Of a stretch of 64,000 nucleotides of DNA, positions 22,261 to 32,935 are shown one piece after another (within the stretch, counting starts at the first letter, position 1; the number at the start of each line of letters is the position of its first letter). The stretch spans positions 15,680,179-15,744,178 of the forward strand of contig JAYGXS010000009.1 in NCBI GenBank assembly GCA_036362985.1, in the 5' to 3' direction. The DNA comes from Ligula intestinalis. Its lineage: Eukaryota; Platyhelminthes; Cestoda; Diphyllobothriidea; Diphyllobothriidae. Both the position numbers and the translations under genes were made by a program. The notes beneath the pieces are model-generated. The model saw only the letters and a list, made by a program, of their open reading frames with translations, made no database searches and was not told the DNA's origin.

Positions 22261-24221
22261 AATGATATAAATGAACTCTGCTGGTTGATAGACAGATGTA
22301 GTGTTATTGTTGTCACGGTCGGTGGGGGGGACGGGGGGAAGGGGTGGGGTATTGTTGGGGGAGTTGCGGTCAGAGTTTCAATCTGTAGACGGCCCGGCGT
22401 CCGAAGCAGGTGATATGGTTTGCGTGGTTGGATTGGGGACTTGGCCGTCCCCGTGGGGGCCCGTTTCCGAGGCCAGTGGTCAACCGTGTGTGACCGTGTT
22501 AGCTAGTTTCGCCCATGGTAGCTGCGGCGCGGCGAATAATCATTGTATCTCCTTTCGAGTGGTTTTTAATGCATACCGTCTCCCCTGGAATATTATTCTT
22601 CCTATTATACTGTTACTCGCTGTGTGGCTGCTATCGGACCCATGTTTGCTGACGTGGGTCTACATGAATTAAAGCACTGAGACAATCCCCATTGAAGCTT
22701 GTCTTTTATCCAGGGCGCAGGGTATTCGTTGTTCAATACTTAACTCCTTTGAAACCAGCCAGTCACTTCTGAGCTGTTCTTTCGGCAAGCCAGTCTTTCC
22801 CATAAAAGGGCACAACTGTTTCAAGCGGTTTCCGCTGTTTTAACTGCTCTTTTAAACTCAAGTTAATAGTGACATCAATATTGCTCTTTTTATCGAACTG
22901 ACGCTCCCTTTTCTTTGATCTGTAAATAATGAACGAAGAACCTTACATCAGGCCTCTGCATTTTTATGATTATTAGCTAAATGAAAGATGCGCGTTATTA
23001 AAAAAATTTAGTAGGTTGTCAGGGGTGATTGGGTGGGGGAGATTGAGTTTAACATGTCAGTGTCTGGGGGGGAGGAGACCGGCAGCCCAGACACGTGATT
23101 GAATTAGCGAGTTGTTCGCATCTTGCTTAAGGAGAGTTTGTCGAAAGCAAATGTTTGCCCGTCAATTTATCTTTTGAAAATTTTAACGGGAATTTTGCAA
23201 ACATTATGTAATTTACGTTTAAATTACAAATAAATTTTGAAAGCGATTGGCCAGAGGAACAAAATGCTATATAATATGAACAAATCAGACAAATATTAAA
23301 AGACATAAATGTTTAAAAAATAAAAACAGAATAGACTTATTAAACTAATCTTTAGGTTTTCTATGATGATCTATCGTCAAGTATGTCGGTTCTCGGAGGA
23401 GTAATGAATTTCATTGACTTTTAACAGAATATGTTTAACTGGATCTCATAATAGGCTTTAATTTTCTTCGTAAAAGTCATCCAGAAGCACTTTAAGGCCA
23501 TGCAGAGAATGTGACGTTGAAGCGACAGTTCTGGCAAAATTATTGAAACAAAAGGAGTCTGTGGTTCATGGGAAAAAGTGTTGTGGCCATTAGTTGAATG
23601 GACATATATTCAAATCTGAAGTGCTTCCATTTTAGACTTCGAGTATTTATATAACCCGGTGCATTGTTGCTCATTTTTCGTTATAAGAATAATCAGTTAA
23701 TTTGAAGATCTGTAAATTCCTGAATATCGCAAAGAATAATACTGTAGACCGTTACTGGTTATGATCGAAATGCATGGCCAATGCGTGGCCTATATCTTTA
23801 AATCAGGTTCTGGTCAGGTTTTTATTGAGGGAAATATAGGTCAATACCTTTGAACTCCCTATAAATGTTGAATTGAATATTTAAATTACGTTAAATTAGA
23901 AAGGATAACTTAGTTGGGGTTGTTACAGTGATCACCGTTCAGCGTAATCATGTATTTCGACTGAAAGCCGGATTTAGAATGACCTCAGTTTTGGTAAAAA
24001 AATTACTTCTTCTCTACGAGTTTGTCGATGGATGCCCTTGAAAATTCAGATATATTCTGCAAATATATAATTTGTCCGGATTAAATTGGTAAGGGCAGTA
24101 TATACTGCCTCTAAAAACCCTGTTTTCTACATTCCGGAGCGTAATTGGCATCCGTACCTGCATTCTTATAATAGTTAATATTAAAATAGTATTCACAAAA
24201 TGTAAGTTATCTTGTTTTCAG
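22261..24221. other. No supported gene; G-rich patches
   Basis: The plus-strand frame at 22301-22672 is driven by a G-rich stretch (about 22320-22360) and has no domain. A second G-rich patch lies near 23065. The rest is AT-rich with no splice-consistent exon seen. Confidence 0.4.
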
Positions 24222-25138
24222 GAAAATTCTTGTCGCAGCTGACAAAAGGCTCTAGAGAAAATAGCGGTTCAAATCAATTGTTGTCCTTGTCCACAGAAGA
24301 CCGAACAAGAGCGTCCAAAGTAGATGCGAGCAGGCTATGCGTTTATTCAGCAATCAGAGCCTCCGAAAATACGTGACTACATGAAACCAGAAAATGTGAG
24401 AGCATTACGTGACGCCAAGAAAATTAAGGTTAACTGATGCCTGGAATAATTTATTTTTTAACTTTCTATCATTTAACGTCTGAGGCACCCGCAAGTCAAA
24501 ATAATTCATGCCCAAAAAGGTCAACTAGTTTAGCCATGCTACTGGTGAGCATTTCCCTAAGCTTTCTGCAGTCAGGCCAAGATTCAGGGGTTACAACCTT
24601 CGACCATGCACTTTCTGTCAGTAAAACAAAGGCAGTTTTATTTGCCGGTCATCGGTTTACAGAACATTTATTAAATGGTACTGTCCATTTTGTGATTTGC
24701 ATTTATCTCTGCAACTTCTTCTATGGCATTGGGGTGATTTTTCACAATTAAAGATTATTGTTTCTAGAGCTGCATTAAAATTCGCTTTGAAAGCATTCAA
24801 TATGTATGATTTCCCTTCAGTTCTCAAAAGTGTAAAGCCCACCAATGGCACTTATATCTGGCTGACAGATTTAGCAGCTTACTTGTAGCACACGTAGAGG
24901 TTATGGCCCTGACCGCGTGAGGAGTCACCAAACCGAAGTTGTCGGGTCTATAATTGTACCTTGATAGAACAGATCGATAAGCACTGTGTTTGAAATCAGC
25001 TAGACTGTCAGTTTTGCTGAGGTTGCCGTCTTTATCGCATCTCCTCCTCAGCTTGTTGTCTAGATGACTCGAGTTCGCATACTGTTTTCTGCAAAGGAAG
25101 AGTGAAAGCCAAGACCGCAGAATAGAAAGAAGAATGTG
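24222..25138 (+). pseudogene. Gene family F, copy F1: degraded 5' exons
   Basis: Three pieces are read. 24222-24372 follows 'ttgttttcag', is open (FLSQLTKGSRENSGSNQLLS and onward) and ends at a possible 'gtgact' donor; its link to the family is uncertain. 24817-24877 matches the exon ending at 33134 and 43775 (LAD-F pattern), but has lost its donor and gained stops. 24998-25138 matches exon E3 of F2 and F3 (RLSVLLRLPSLSHLLLSLLS), has an in-frame TGA just after that block, and keeps a perfect 'gtaagt' donor at 25139. The order and spacing are as in the other copies. No 3' exons follow on this strand; the 3' exons nearby are inverted. Function unknown; probably a pseudogene. Confidence 0.55.
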
Positions 25139-26185
25139 GTAAGTCTCTAGGTATTGCTATTCTCACTCAAGATCACAGTTGGAATTCACTTAATACTTAC
25201 TTCAAGCTAGAAACATTAGCTATGCTACGATGTTTCAAAAGCGTACCGTAATTAACATTATAAAATAGGTACTTGCTAAATAATTGGCCACTCACTAACA
25301 GTAATATTGATAGGAAGGTTATCATTTAAGTTGTAGCCTCTACTCTGCATGGTGGTGTGTTAAAAAATTGTTGGGTTTTGGTCTTTGCTCACTCTTTATT
25401 TTTGTACATAAGACATATTTCAGACAAACATACTAAAGCTTAGATGAAGGTGGCATAAGCCCACTTACCAGACCACCAGCATACCCGCTGTTTGTATTGC
25501 TTGGCTCCTTTCCCACTAAAATAGCATCATAGTCAGTGGTTTGGTATTGTACAGCTTGGTAACAGTATATTAGAGGTAACAGCATGGAGACCGAAAATCC
25601 CAGAATTCTACAGTTCTAGACCAGTGTTAATGGTATTATTTTATATCTATTGTTATCAGTTTAGTTAATTTAATTAATTTATATTATTATATTATTTATA
25701 ATAAATTTATGCCTACTTTAATTTAGCTGCCTCAGAAAAACCTTCGGTCCTATTCAGGTTAATGGAAAGCAAAAATGGTTCATTCTTCCAAGTTCACACC
25801 TATGTTATGTACAGAAGTATAAACATGAGCATGATGGCAAAATGGAGGTGGAGCGAAAATCTCGAGGCCTCCAGAGCTCAACTGAAGTCTTTTGTCTTTA
25901 AAATGAACACTGATCCTTCAATCTGGGAATAAGGCATGGGAGCAAATAGGAATAATATGCAATAGCTTGCACGCTTCCAATTGCGTCAGTTAATTTTGAA
26001 GTGAGGAAGGCGCAGAAGGCGTTGAAAAACTCGAACCATACGCAAAAGTTCCGATCTATGCCTATTTGCTTGTAGTTCTTGCGTATGACCAAGCAAAATG
26101 TTTCCAAAGATTCACATCGCCCAACTAACCCAGCTCTCCTGACGATTTGCAGATAATCTGTGTTACTTCACACCTGAACTATTAC

Positions 26186-27117
26186 TTACCATCCTTGGAC
26201 TACTTGTGCTACAGTCTTTTGCCCAACCTTTGCTGCATACGGCAACCCAGCACTGATCGCGAACCCCACGCAGTCCCTCTGGATCACCGGCACAAGCATT
26301 GAATTCGCACAGCGCAAGTTCCAATGAGCCCGTTGCTTATGAGTACAGCGTATTCTGCTCACTTTGCAGCATACAAGAAAAGAACAAGTGAAAAATATGC
26401 GACAGTCGCATCTAGCAGCCCTAGTTGACGCACGATTCATTGCAGTGTCTTGCTGTCTAACGCCCGTTGCGTACCTGACGCGCTCCTCGTGGATCACCAG
26501 TACAAACATTGCATCAACATAGTGCTGAATCCAATGAGCCCGCTGCTTTTGGGCACAGTCTTGCTTGTCCACTTTGCTCGTTTTCCTCGAATCGGAACTG
26601 TTCCATGGAGAAATGGAACACAGTAAGCCAACACAATCAGTATACAACCTTGCAGTTTGGGCAGCCCCGTCCTTCAAGCTTCTCATCGGCAATGGCTCAA
26701 GCAGATGCATCTCCACCGGTGAGGACACTGACTCCACCGACGTCCAGCACACGGAGATAACGGAACCACCACCGAGGCTACTGAGAAGTGCCGAGCCCCT
26801 ATCTGTAGACATTTCTTCGTCTACTATCGTTGATTTTGGAAAACCGTTGTGTATATGCATGACCCCTTTCACTAAGTCCTCCTTCAGATCCTAGGTTTTG
26901 CCAAACGCAAGGCACCTTTATGAGTCCATGGGACAGGGCAATCCGCTGGTAAGCGAATTTTCGGAAGAAAAATCTCACTACACACTGTCGACCGAGACGT
27001 TGTTCTGACACTGGAGACGAGGGAGGCCAGTAGGGGAACCAGAGAAGGGCAGTAGTTGGAGAAAGAAGAAGTAAAGTTGGAGTGAGTCTGCTGCCGAACA
27101 GACGTTGTGGAAGGCAA
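26186..27117 (-). pseudogene. Gene family F, inverted copy Fd: 3' exons with a doubled exon E5
   Basis: On the minus strand, exon E4 (about 27117 to 26650) is recognisable by LLSSLGGGSVISVCWTSVE followed by SVSSPVEMHLLEPLPMRS and ends at 'gttgta'. It is then followed by two related copies of exon E5: one around 26597-26440 (KQRAHWIQHYVDAMF) and one around 26360-26200 (KQRAHWNLRCANSMLV). The pair KRAHW...CVGYAT of F2 and F3 is present in both. A single open frame 26872-26186 happens to run through the introns. The 5' part of E4 is frameshifted. No E6 or E7 is found downstream on this strand. Confidence 0.6.
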
Positions 27118-27770
27118 ATGGAATTACCTCGGTGTAATAAGGTCTTCTGAGTTCCTCACCGGCAGTGGTCCATGCAGCCGCATCTCCATCGGTGAGCGAA
27201 TCGACTCTAACGACGTCCAGTCCACGGAGTTAACCTTACAACTGCTATAACTGCCAATGCTACTAAAGAGTATGAGGTGCATATCCGTAGAAGCCTCCTG
27301 GTCCAGCATTATCGGCACTACTAAGGCATTGTTATGATTCACGCCGCCGCCTTCCACAGAGTTGTCCTGCAAATCGTATGCGTGGTCAGACAAAAGGCTC
27401 GTTGATGAGTCCATGGGAAAAAGTCGCCGGCAGGTTAGAGAAGTCTCCGGAGAACAGTTCCTGGATGAAGAAGCTGAAGACTGAAGAAGTGTCCTTGGAT
27501 TTTAGATGAGGGAGGCAGGTGGAGGGCCCAGGGAGGGGCAGAAGTTGGAAAATATAGTAGAACTAGTAGACTTGGTTGGGGTCGGTTGCCGAGCAGGCAT
27601 TGTGAGAGGCGTTTCGCCGAGGTCCAAGGTAATCGACGAGTCCGTGGAACAAGGATTACGCATGGATAGAGTATCTTCGGGTGAACACATTCGCAACGAG
27701 GACGCCGGTGCCTGACAATGTATCGGAGAAGGACACGATAAGTGTTATTTGGAACGCGCATCCATAACAC
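27118..27770 (-). pseudogene. Gene family F, inverted copy Fc: exon E4 only
   Basis: On the minus strand, a first stretch (27696-27502: CSPEDTLSMRNPCSTDSS) matches the F3 stretch CYPEDTLLNPCSWDSS, and a second stretch (27414-27129: MDSSTSLLSDHAYDLQDN, then SPMEMRLHGPLPVRNSED) matches F3 at 45321-45600. The exon ends at 27128 with donor 'gtaatt'. Copy Fd begins directly behind it, so Fc and Fd are tandem on the minus strand. The two stretches need a frame change between them, so this copy is broken or has an unrecognised intron. Confidence 0.6.
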
Positions 27771-28419
27771 AGGCCATACATGGCTGAGATGTGTGGTGGC
27801 AGATTAAATTGCGTCTTCATCGTGCTCCAACTACCTACGCCCTCTCCTGCTTCCCTCTTGTTGAGGGAGGACAGATTGAGGTAGATTTTGTGCAAGTATG
27901 ATTTCAACATAAATCATTTCATGCACAAAAATTTCTTTTGGCCCACCCAGTCATGAGGTAGACGACAAACCTTGTCGAACGTGAAAACTTTGTCGTGTGT
28001 ACATGGTGTCTTACAGGGAAACACCATCGTCTGTAAATAAGACAGGTTTGTTGGAAATGGCTAAAGTAATTTTCATATATTTAATTGCAAGAAAAGTAAA
28101 GAAGAGAATATCTCACGTTTTGGAAGACAGCAAAATGTCTAGGCTAGAGTTACTGGATTAAAAGGTTCTTATGTTTTTCCTTCTTGTTAGCCCTTGCATT
28201 CGTAATTAAATGATTTTAGTTCTTCGCTGCTGTTGCAAAACTGTCCGAATAAGGTGTTTGTTTCGAAATTTCGAAAGTTTGGTGGCAAAGATCTGCTCTT
28301 CAAATGCTTCCGCTAATTTTACCTTTGCCAAATAGAGGCATTCGGTTCAGTCAATTGCAATTGGTCAACAAATCTATTCTCCATGATCGAGTTCAACAGA
28401 TCAACTGACGAGCGTACGC
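27771..28419. other. No gene seen
   Basis: No recognisable coding or repeat boundary. It lies between the inverted F copies and a PLE relic. Confidence 0.4.
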
Positions 28420-29400
28420 AAGCCTTCGATAAATTCTCAGCCGATCATTACATTTTTATTTCTCAATGGCCTACTGTATTTAGATGGAAGTGGGGTCAAA
28501 GGTAACACATGTGGTCAATTATATTCATTCAATCGAGTCATGGAAATAATGGGGATAGGGGGTGGGGATCGATAAAAGGCAGTTGGCTACATGGCCGTTA
28601 GGGTTTGTTGGAGCCGGTTCAGGTGAAGAGGGGAGAGAGGGGAAAAAGAGCGCGGATGCACTTAAGCGATTGTTGGTCATGCTAGCCGCTGATTTTAAAG
28701 GAGTCCTTATGCACACAAAAACGGCTTTCTCAATCTGATGGCAACCGCTTCTACTATTGCTGGCACATTTCGGCCTTATAAAGTGCCCAAAAAAGCTTCG
28801 CTGAGGTCCGCATTAGGTCCAGAATCAAAAATATACGCGAGACTAGTGATATTTATGCTCCTGATTTCACATGTTCCCATCCAACTAGGAAGGTGTTTTC
28901 ACTTGTTTTAGATAGATTTTGACTCGTGGAACTAATGTAAACTGCTGTAAAGGAGCAATTAACTGAACAGATGCACATAGATTTAGTCTGAGCTGATAAC
29001 CAATCGTACGCTTCTTCATGTATGACCAGGTTGGTTGAGATTAATGCCCGAAGTCTCGCTGCTAAAACTGTTTGTGACACGGCTCGGTCAGGGCTTCTTT
29101 AAGATCAGATTTTCTTTCGATAAACGCTCCTTCGGACGCTATCATCTGGCCTGAGACATATGAGGACGTCCAAGAAAGGAAACAAAACTGATTTTTCTCC
29201 CTCTAACGTGAACTTTCTGGACGGATGTGTTTGTCGGACAGTATTGAAGGATGTTTTTACATTGGTTTCTATTGTGGCGGTCGCAAATATGTCAACAGCA
29301 TAGTGACCCAAACGTTTTAGATTATGGATCTCGTCACTAAGTTGAAATTCCTCCAATTAGCTCACGTCTACTTCGGCTAGCAGCAGTCGAAGAGGGTAGC
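28420..29400 (-). mobile_element. Penelope-like element, lineage B, copy B2 (relic)
   Basis: On the minus strand, 29356-29105 encodes the RT palm end: AVDIFATATIETN (motif C should be YVDD and is lost), KFTLEGE, then FPFLDVLICLRPDDSVRRSVYRK written here in part as FPFLDVLICLRP. 29080-28853 is the endonuclease start, with MCICSVNCSFTAVYISSTSQNLSKTSENT; intact copies have Y-G-R-T-S and K-R-I. The 3' tail (28830-28480) resembles the tail at 54530-54260. The terminal ribozyme-like motif near 28425-28455 has lost its CTGANGA core. It is truncated at both ends and inactive. Confidence 0.75.
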
Positions 29401-29949
29401 TGAAAGCATACCTGTATTTTTGCCTGTATAATTAGTTGTCAAGTAGGAACTGCAGATTGGATCCCGTTCCCATATGAATTGGATGGGCCGATGATCACTT
29501 ATCGAAAACTTACCTTTACGCGCCAAGCCGATCTTCCGAATAAATTTCCACCGGTTGATTAAGGCTCACGAATAGGTTCCTAATGGCAATACAAAATCTG
29601 AGTATGAAAAATAGAGAGAGCCTACGGGGCATATTGGGCAACACACTGATGATCTGAACCTCTGAACCGGAAGCTCGGAACCGGACCATAGGATCGCAGT
29701 GACAAAGCTTTTACCTATGAAATTTACGCTCTGCGATAACTGCCTCTAAAATACTACACATCCATCTTACTTGACGATGACCAATGACCTGTCCGTCATC
29801 TTACTGTTGAACAATCGTGGAGTCATCTAATGGACTCGTTTTATTTACAGGTAATGTGTCGCCAGCTCATACAATGCATTTGTAAACTGCATGCCCAGGT
29901 GACACGGTGGGGCCTTTGCCCTCTAGGAGCAAGCAAGGATGAATGATAT
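29401..29949. other. No gene seen
   Basis: Unassigned sequence between a PLE relic and a LINE relic. No recognisable motif. Confidence 0.4.
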
Positions 29950-30690
29950 AGTTGTGTTGGTTGGCTTGTTCATAAATACGGAAAGACTGATCTATTCTTG
30001 AACTGCATATCTGACCAGGCGAAGGCAGATCTGCGGATGAATGGCCATCAAATTGAAGACGTTTACAGCTTTAAATACGTCGGGGTGAGGCTACTATCAA
30101 ATGGACGCCTTGAGGATGACATTGTCTCCCGAATCGATGTTGCTCGCCACGTTTTCTCAATCCTCTGAAAGCGCTTATGGTTTTAACGTGACATGTTAAT
30201 CGCATCACAGATCCATGTGTACCATGTATCCGTATGGCCAGTCCTCCTCTCTGGGTGTGAAAGTTGGACTTTGCATGTTGAAGGTGAGCGAAGAGTAGAG
30301 GTATGTGACTACCGCTACCCGAGGACAATCCTTTGAGTGAAGTATACCGAATCGTCTCAAATGAGACAGGCCGTTCTCGCTGAGAGGGGATCGCGAGGCT
30401 ATCTCAGGCCATCCAAGAAAGATGACGATATGTGGTTTGGGCAAGTTCTCCATCGTCCGCCTCACGTGCTTTGTTACACTGTCCTCGATCCGGCTTCGCA
30501 GTTCACCTGGAGGTAACGAAGGAGTGGAAGCTTCAAGATTTGGCTCTGTAGCGTTCATCAAGACATGGACGAAGTTCCTGGAACTTTGGTTTTTGGCATT
30601 CGTCGCTGGAGAAGCGCATGGGTGTAAATTATTTGATTTGCTTCCGCCAATCATCACACGTGGACAGGTACCATCTTTGACATCATTGAA
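29950..30690 (+). pseudogene. LINE 3' fragment (C-terminal part of RTE-like ORF2)
   Basis: The plus strand reads VGLFINTE near 29957, then ADLRMNGHQIEDVYSFKYVG and VRLLSNGRLEDDIVSRIDVA, and HVYHVSVWPVLLSGCESWTL after a frame break. This is the familiar post-RT region of flatworm and other RTE/CR1-like elements (F-K-Y-L-G, then V-L-L-Y-G-C-E-x-W). A 3' stretch around 30500-30620 keeps the conserved W-FKIWL and W-RRW-SAW pattern. Multiple stops occur. It probably belongs to the same LINE family as 33845-34880, which holds the RT part. Confidence 0.75.
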
Positions 30691-31501
30691 GACGGCTAGA
30701 TCAGGCATGATCACAATCGAAACAAGTACAAGTAAGTAAGTACTTCGACAGTTCCTAAATAGTAGGCATAAACGAGCTTGTGAATACTCATAATACCTCG
30801 CGAGAGTTTGATGTCTAGTGACTGACATACCCTTACCGGCATGGGTAAGTTATGAGCTGAGTATTTATGAGGCGATTAGTTGCTTAAAGGGCATTGTCCG
30901 GGATTGGCGAAAGATCGAGTGTGATAAGCCCTACCGTCTAATGCATTTGCCACTGGCAACTGGTTATGGATGCTGACGCGGCTTGCTGTTCAGAGCACAG
31001 GCGAGCAGGACAGACCGCGGCAAATGTTTCACGAACCGCCATTCAGCACTCTTTTGTATTTGGTAGAGCACTTCCTGACTTAGGAACGTTTTCTGCTTCT
31101 TTGTGATAAACGTAGGTGTGGTAGTCAGTCTCGGCAAACGCTCAGTGCTAGGGCTTCACACCAATGGGTGATACCGGGAAAATGGACCAGCCAAACAAAA
31201 AGCCAGCTCAGAAAAAATAACAGCATCATCTCACTTGCTGTCAAAGCTACCAACCCGATTGCAGCAGTGCAGTCCACCCTTGGTCGAGCAAAATCAAAAA
31301 ACGGCACGAATAATTTTATTCGACTTCGGTGTGAACAGTACTCGCGACGCCAACAGACGGAAAAACAACTCGCTGCCCGGCTCTCAGCAGGAGACGTCTG
31401 CACCGGTTGGAGAATAAACTAAGTGCGTTTCAATTGCATTCTCACCATTGTCTGTCACAGCAGGATTAGCAAGCGCCTACTGCTGCATGCATGAGTGTCA
31501 C
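30691..31501. other. No gene seen
   Basis: Short open frames on both strands (31125-31422) have no recognisable domain. This is the 5' flank of the solo LTR. Confidence 0.4.
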
Positions 31502-32041
31502 TGTTGTAACCTGGAGTGTTCTTGTGTCAACACCGGTCGTGTCTCCCAGTTACGTGTTAGGAAGAGGACGCAGAACAAGATAACAAATATTACTTTACTG
31601 TCAGTTGTACTGGTACATAAACTCTGTTTCCTGTGTGTCCATCGGCTTGTCTTCTGTGGTCAGTCTTGTCTCGACAGCAGTCTCTCGTCTAGGGCAACAA
31701 AGTTTCGGGTCATCGGCAGCGTCTCCAACAGCAGAGTCTGTCTCCTGTCCGAGGCGTCGCATTTAAGGACCGGTAGCCTTTGTTTCCTATTGGCTCCTCC
31801 GCTAGTGGTCCATACAAGGAGCCAACGTGTCCTCATCGTGACGCTTGGCGCGCGCGTTTTGTCTCTGGCCAGGCATGACGTCACAGAGGGCAGCCTTCGG
31901 CCACGGTTGTCATTTTGTGCTCGGGTGTCGTCACTGTAAGTTCACTTTCTTTGCCCGCTCTGCATGTGCCGGTAGGCTGTTTGAGTTTTTTTATTCCCGT
32001 GTCCTTAGAACGGCCTGAGTTATGACTTGGCCGTCCTAACA
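31502..32041 (+). mobile_element. Solo LTR, 540 bases, with 5-base target duplication
   Basis: The element begins TGTTGTAACC and ends CCTAACA, so its ends are TGTT...AACA inverted. It is flanked on both sides by the same five bases, GTCAC (31497-31501 and 32042-32046). A second related copy is at 59634-60172 in the same orientation. The TG...CA ends and 5-base duplication fit an LTR retrotransposon such as Gypsy or BEL/Pao. No gag or pol sequence lies next to it. The open frame 31448-31939 runs through the LTR and is not a real gene. Confidence 0.85.
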
Positions 32042-32046
32042 GTCAC

Positions 32047-32935
32047 CCCTAGATGGCCTTCAGACTTCTAGGCCCTAGCTTTGGCTTTTTTCATTTTTTT
32101 CCTAAACCTCGCAAGCTACCAACCACCCTATTTTTTTAACAAAATCGGAAGCGTTCAATTCCCCGGCTATTCCCTAAATGTCCTGACCTCATATGTCGCA
32201 GATCCAATGCTGTATCCCCTACCCACAGAATGCTATTTGTCACATCGGGATCGTCTTTCCTTGTTAGCTAAACACCACCGTCTTGAACCTTCTCATAATG
32301 CAGTAGTCAAGGATGAATTGTAACTCATGTTGATTATCCTGCCTGCATTTTTGTACAAAACTGACGTCACACGATGACAACTTACGTCTCTGCAGTGACT
32401 GTATGCCATGTTAACCAATACCACCAGCGCGTGGTTACCGATGCCCCAATTGTCAGGAAAAAACAGTGGCTTAGTTGAAAAGAACACTTTTTCCGAAACC
32501 GACCAGACTCAGGAAATTAACTAAATATATCCAAATTTTCTAGGATAAGGATTCATAGACGTCGGTACAATCTTCTTAACCTTGTCGATTAACCGCACCT
32601 GTGCTCTGGTCTGTGCGGAACCTCCTAAATGTTCCAGAAGTTATTTGGTTCGCTATTTCGAGGCCTCGTAAGCTTTTCTTTGCCCACTATATGGCAATTC
32701 TCAATGTCTCTTTGATGGGTGAGAGTTCACTCTCTTCATTTCCCAAGGGTTCTATACATTGGCCTTGTGATCCCACTTTGAGAAGGTTGAACCCTCGTAG
32801 GAAGACTGACCACGCGGATCATCTCTCTCGGTTCACACAAAGCATACATCACAACGGCACACCGGGTTATAAGAGGATTAAGCGTTTCCTACATCCAGAC
32901 TTTACCTCACGTACGGTGTCTACCAGAGTTTTAAC
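32047..32935. other. Region upstream of F2, no exon assigned
   Basis: Open frames at 32081-32323 and 32601-32966 are present without recognisable homology or clear splice context. Earlier F2 exons may lie here but could not be recognised because F1 and F3 give no matching conserved frame. Confidence 0.35.

Noticed and set aside
22301..22672. 123-codon plus-strand frame as a Gly-rich protein
   Set aside because: The Gly content comes from a G-rich tract, and there is no homology or splice support.
31448..31939. 163-codon plus-strand open frame as a gene
   Set aside because: It runs through the solo LTR and matches no family; the LTR boundaries explain the sequence better.
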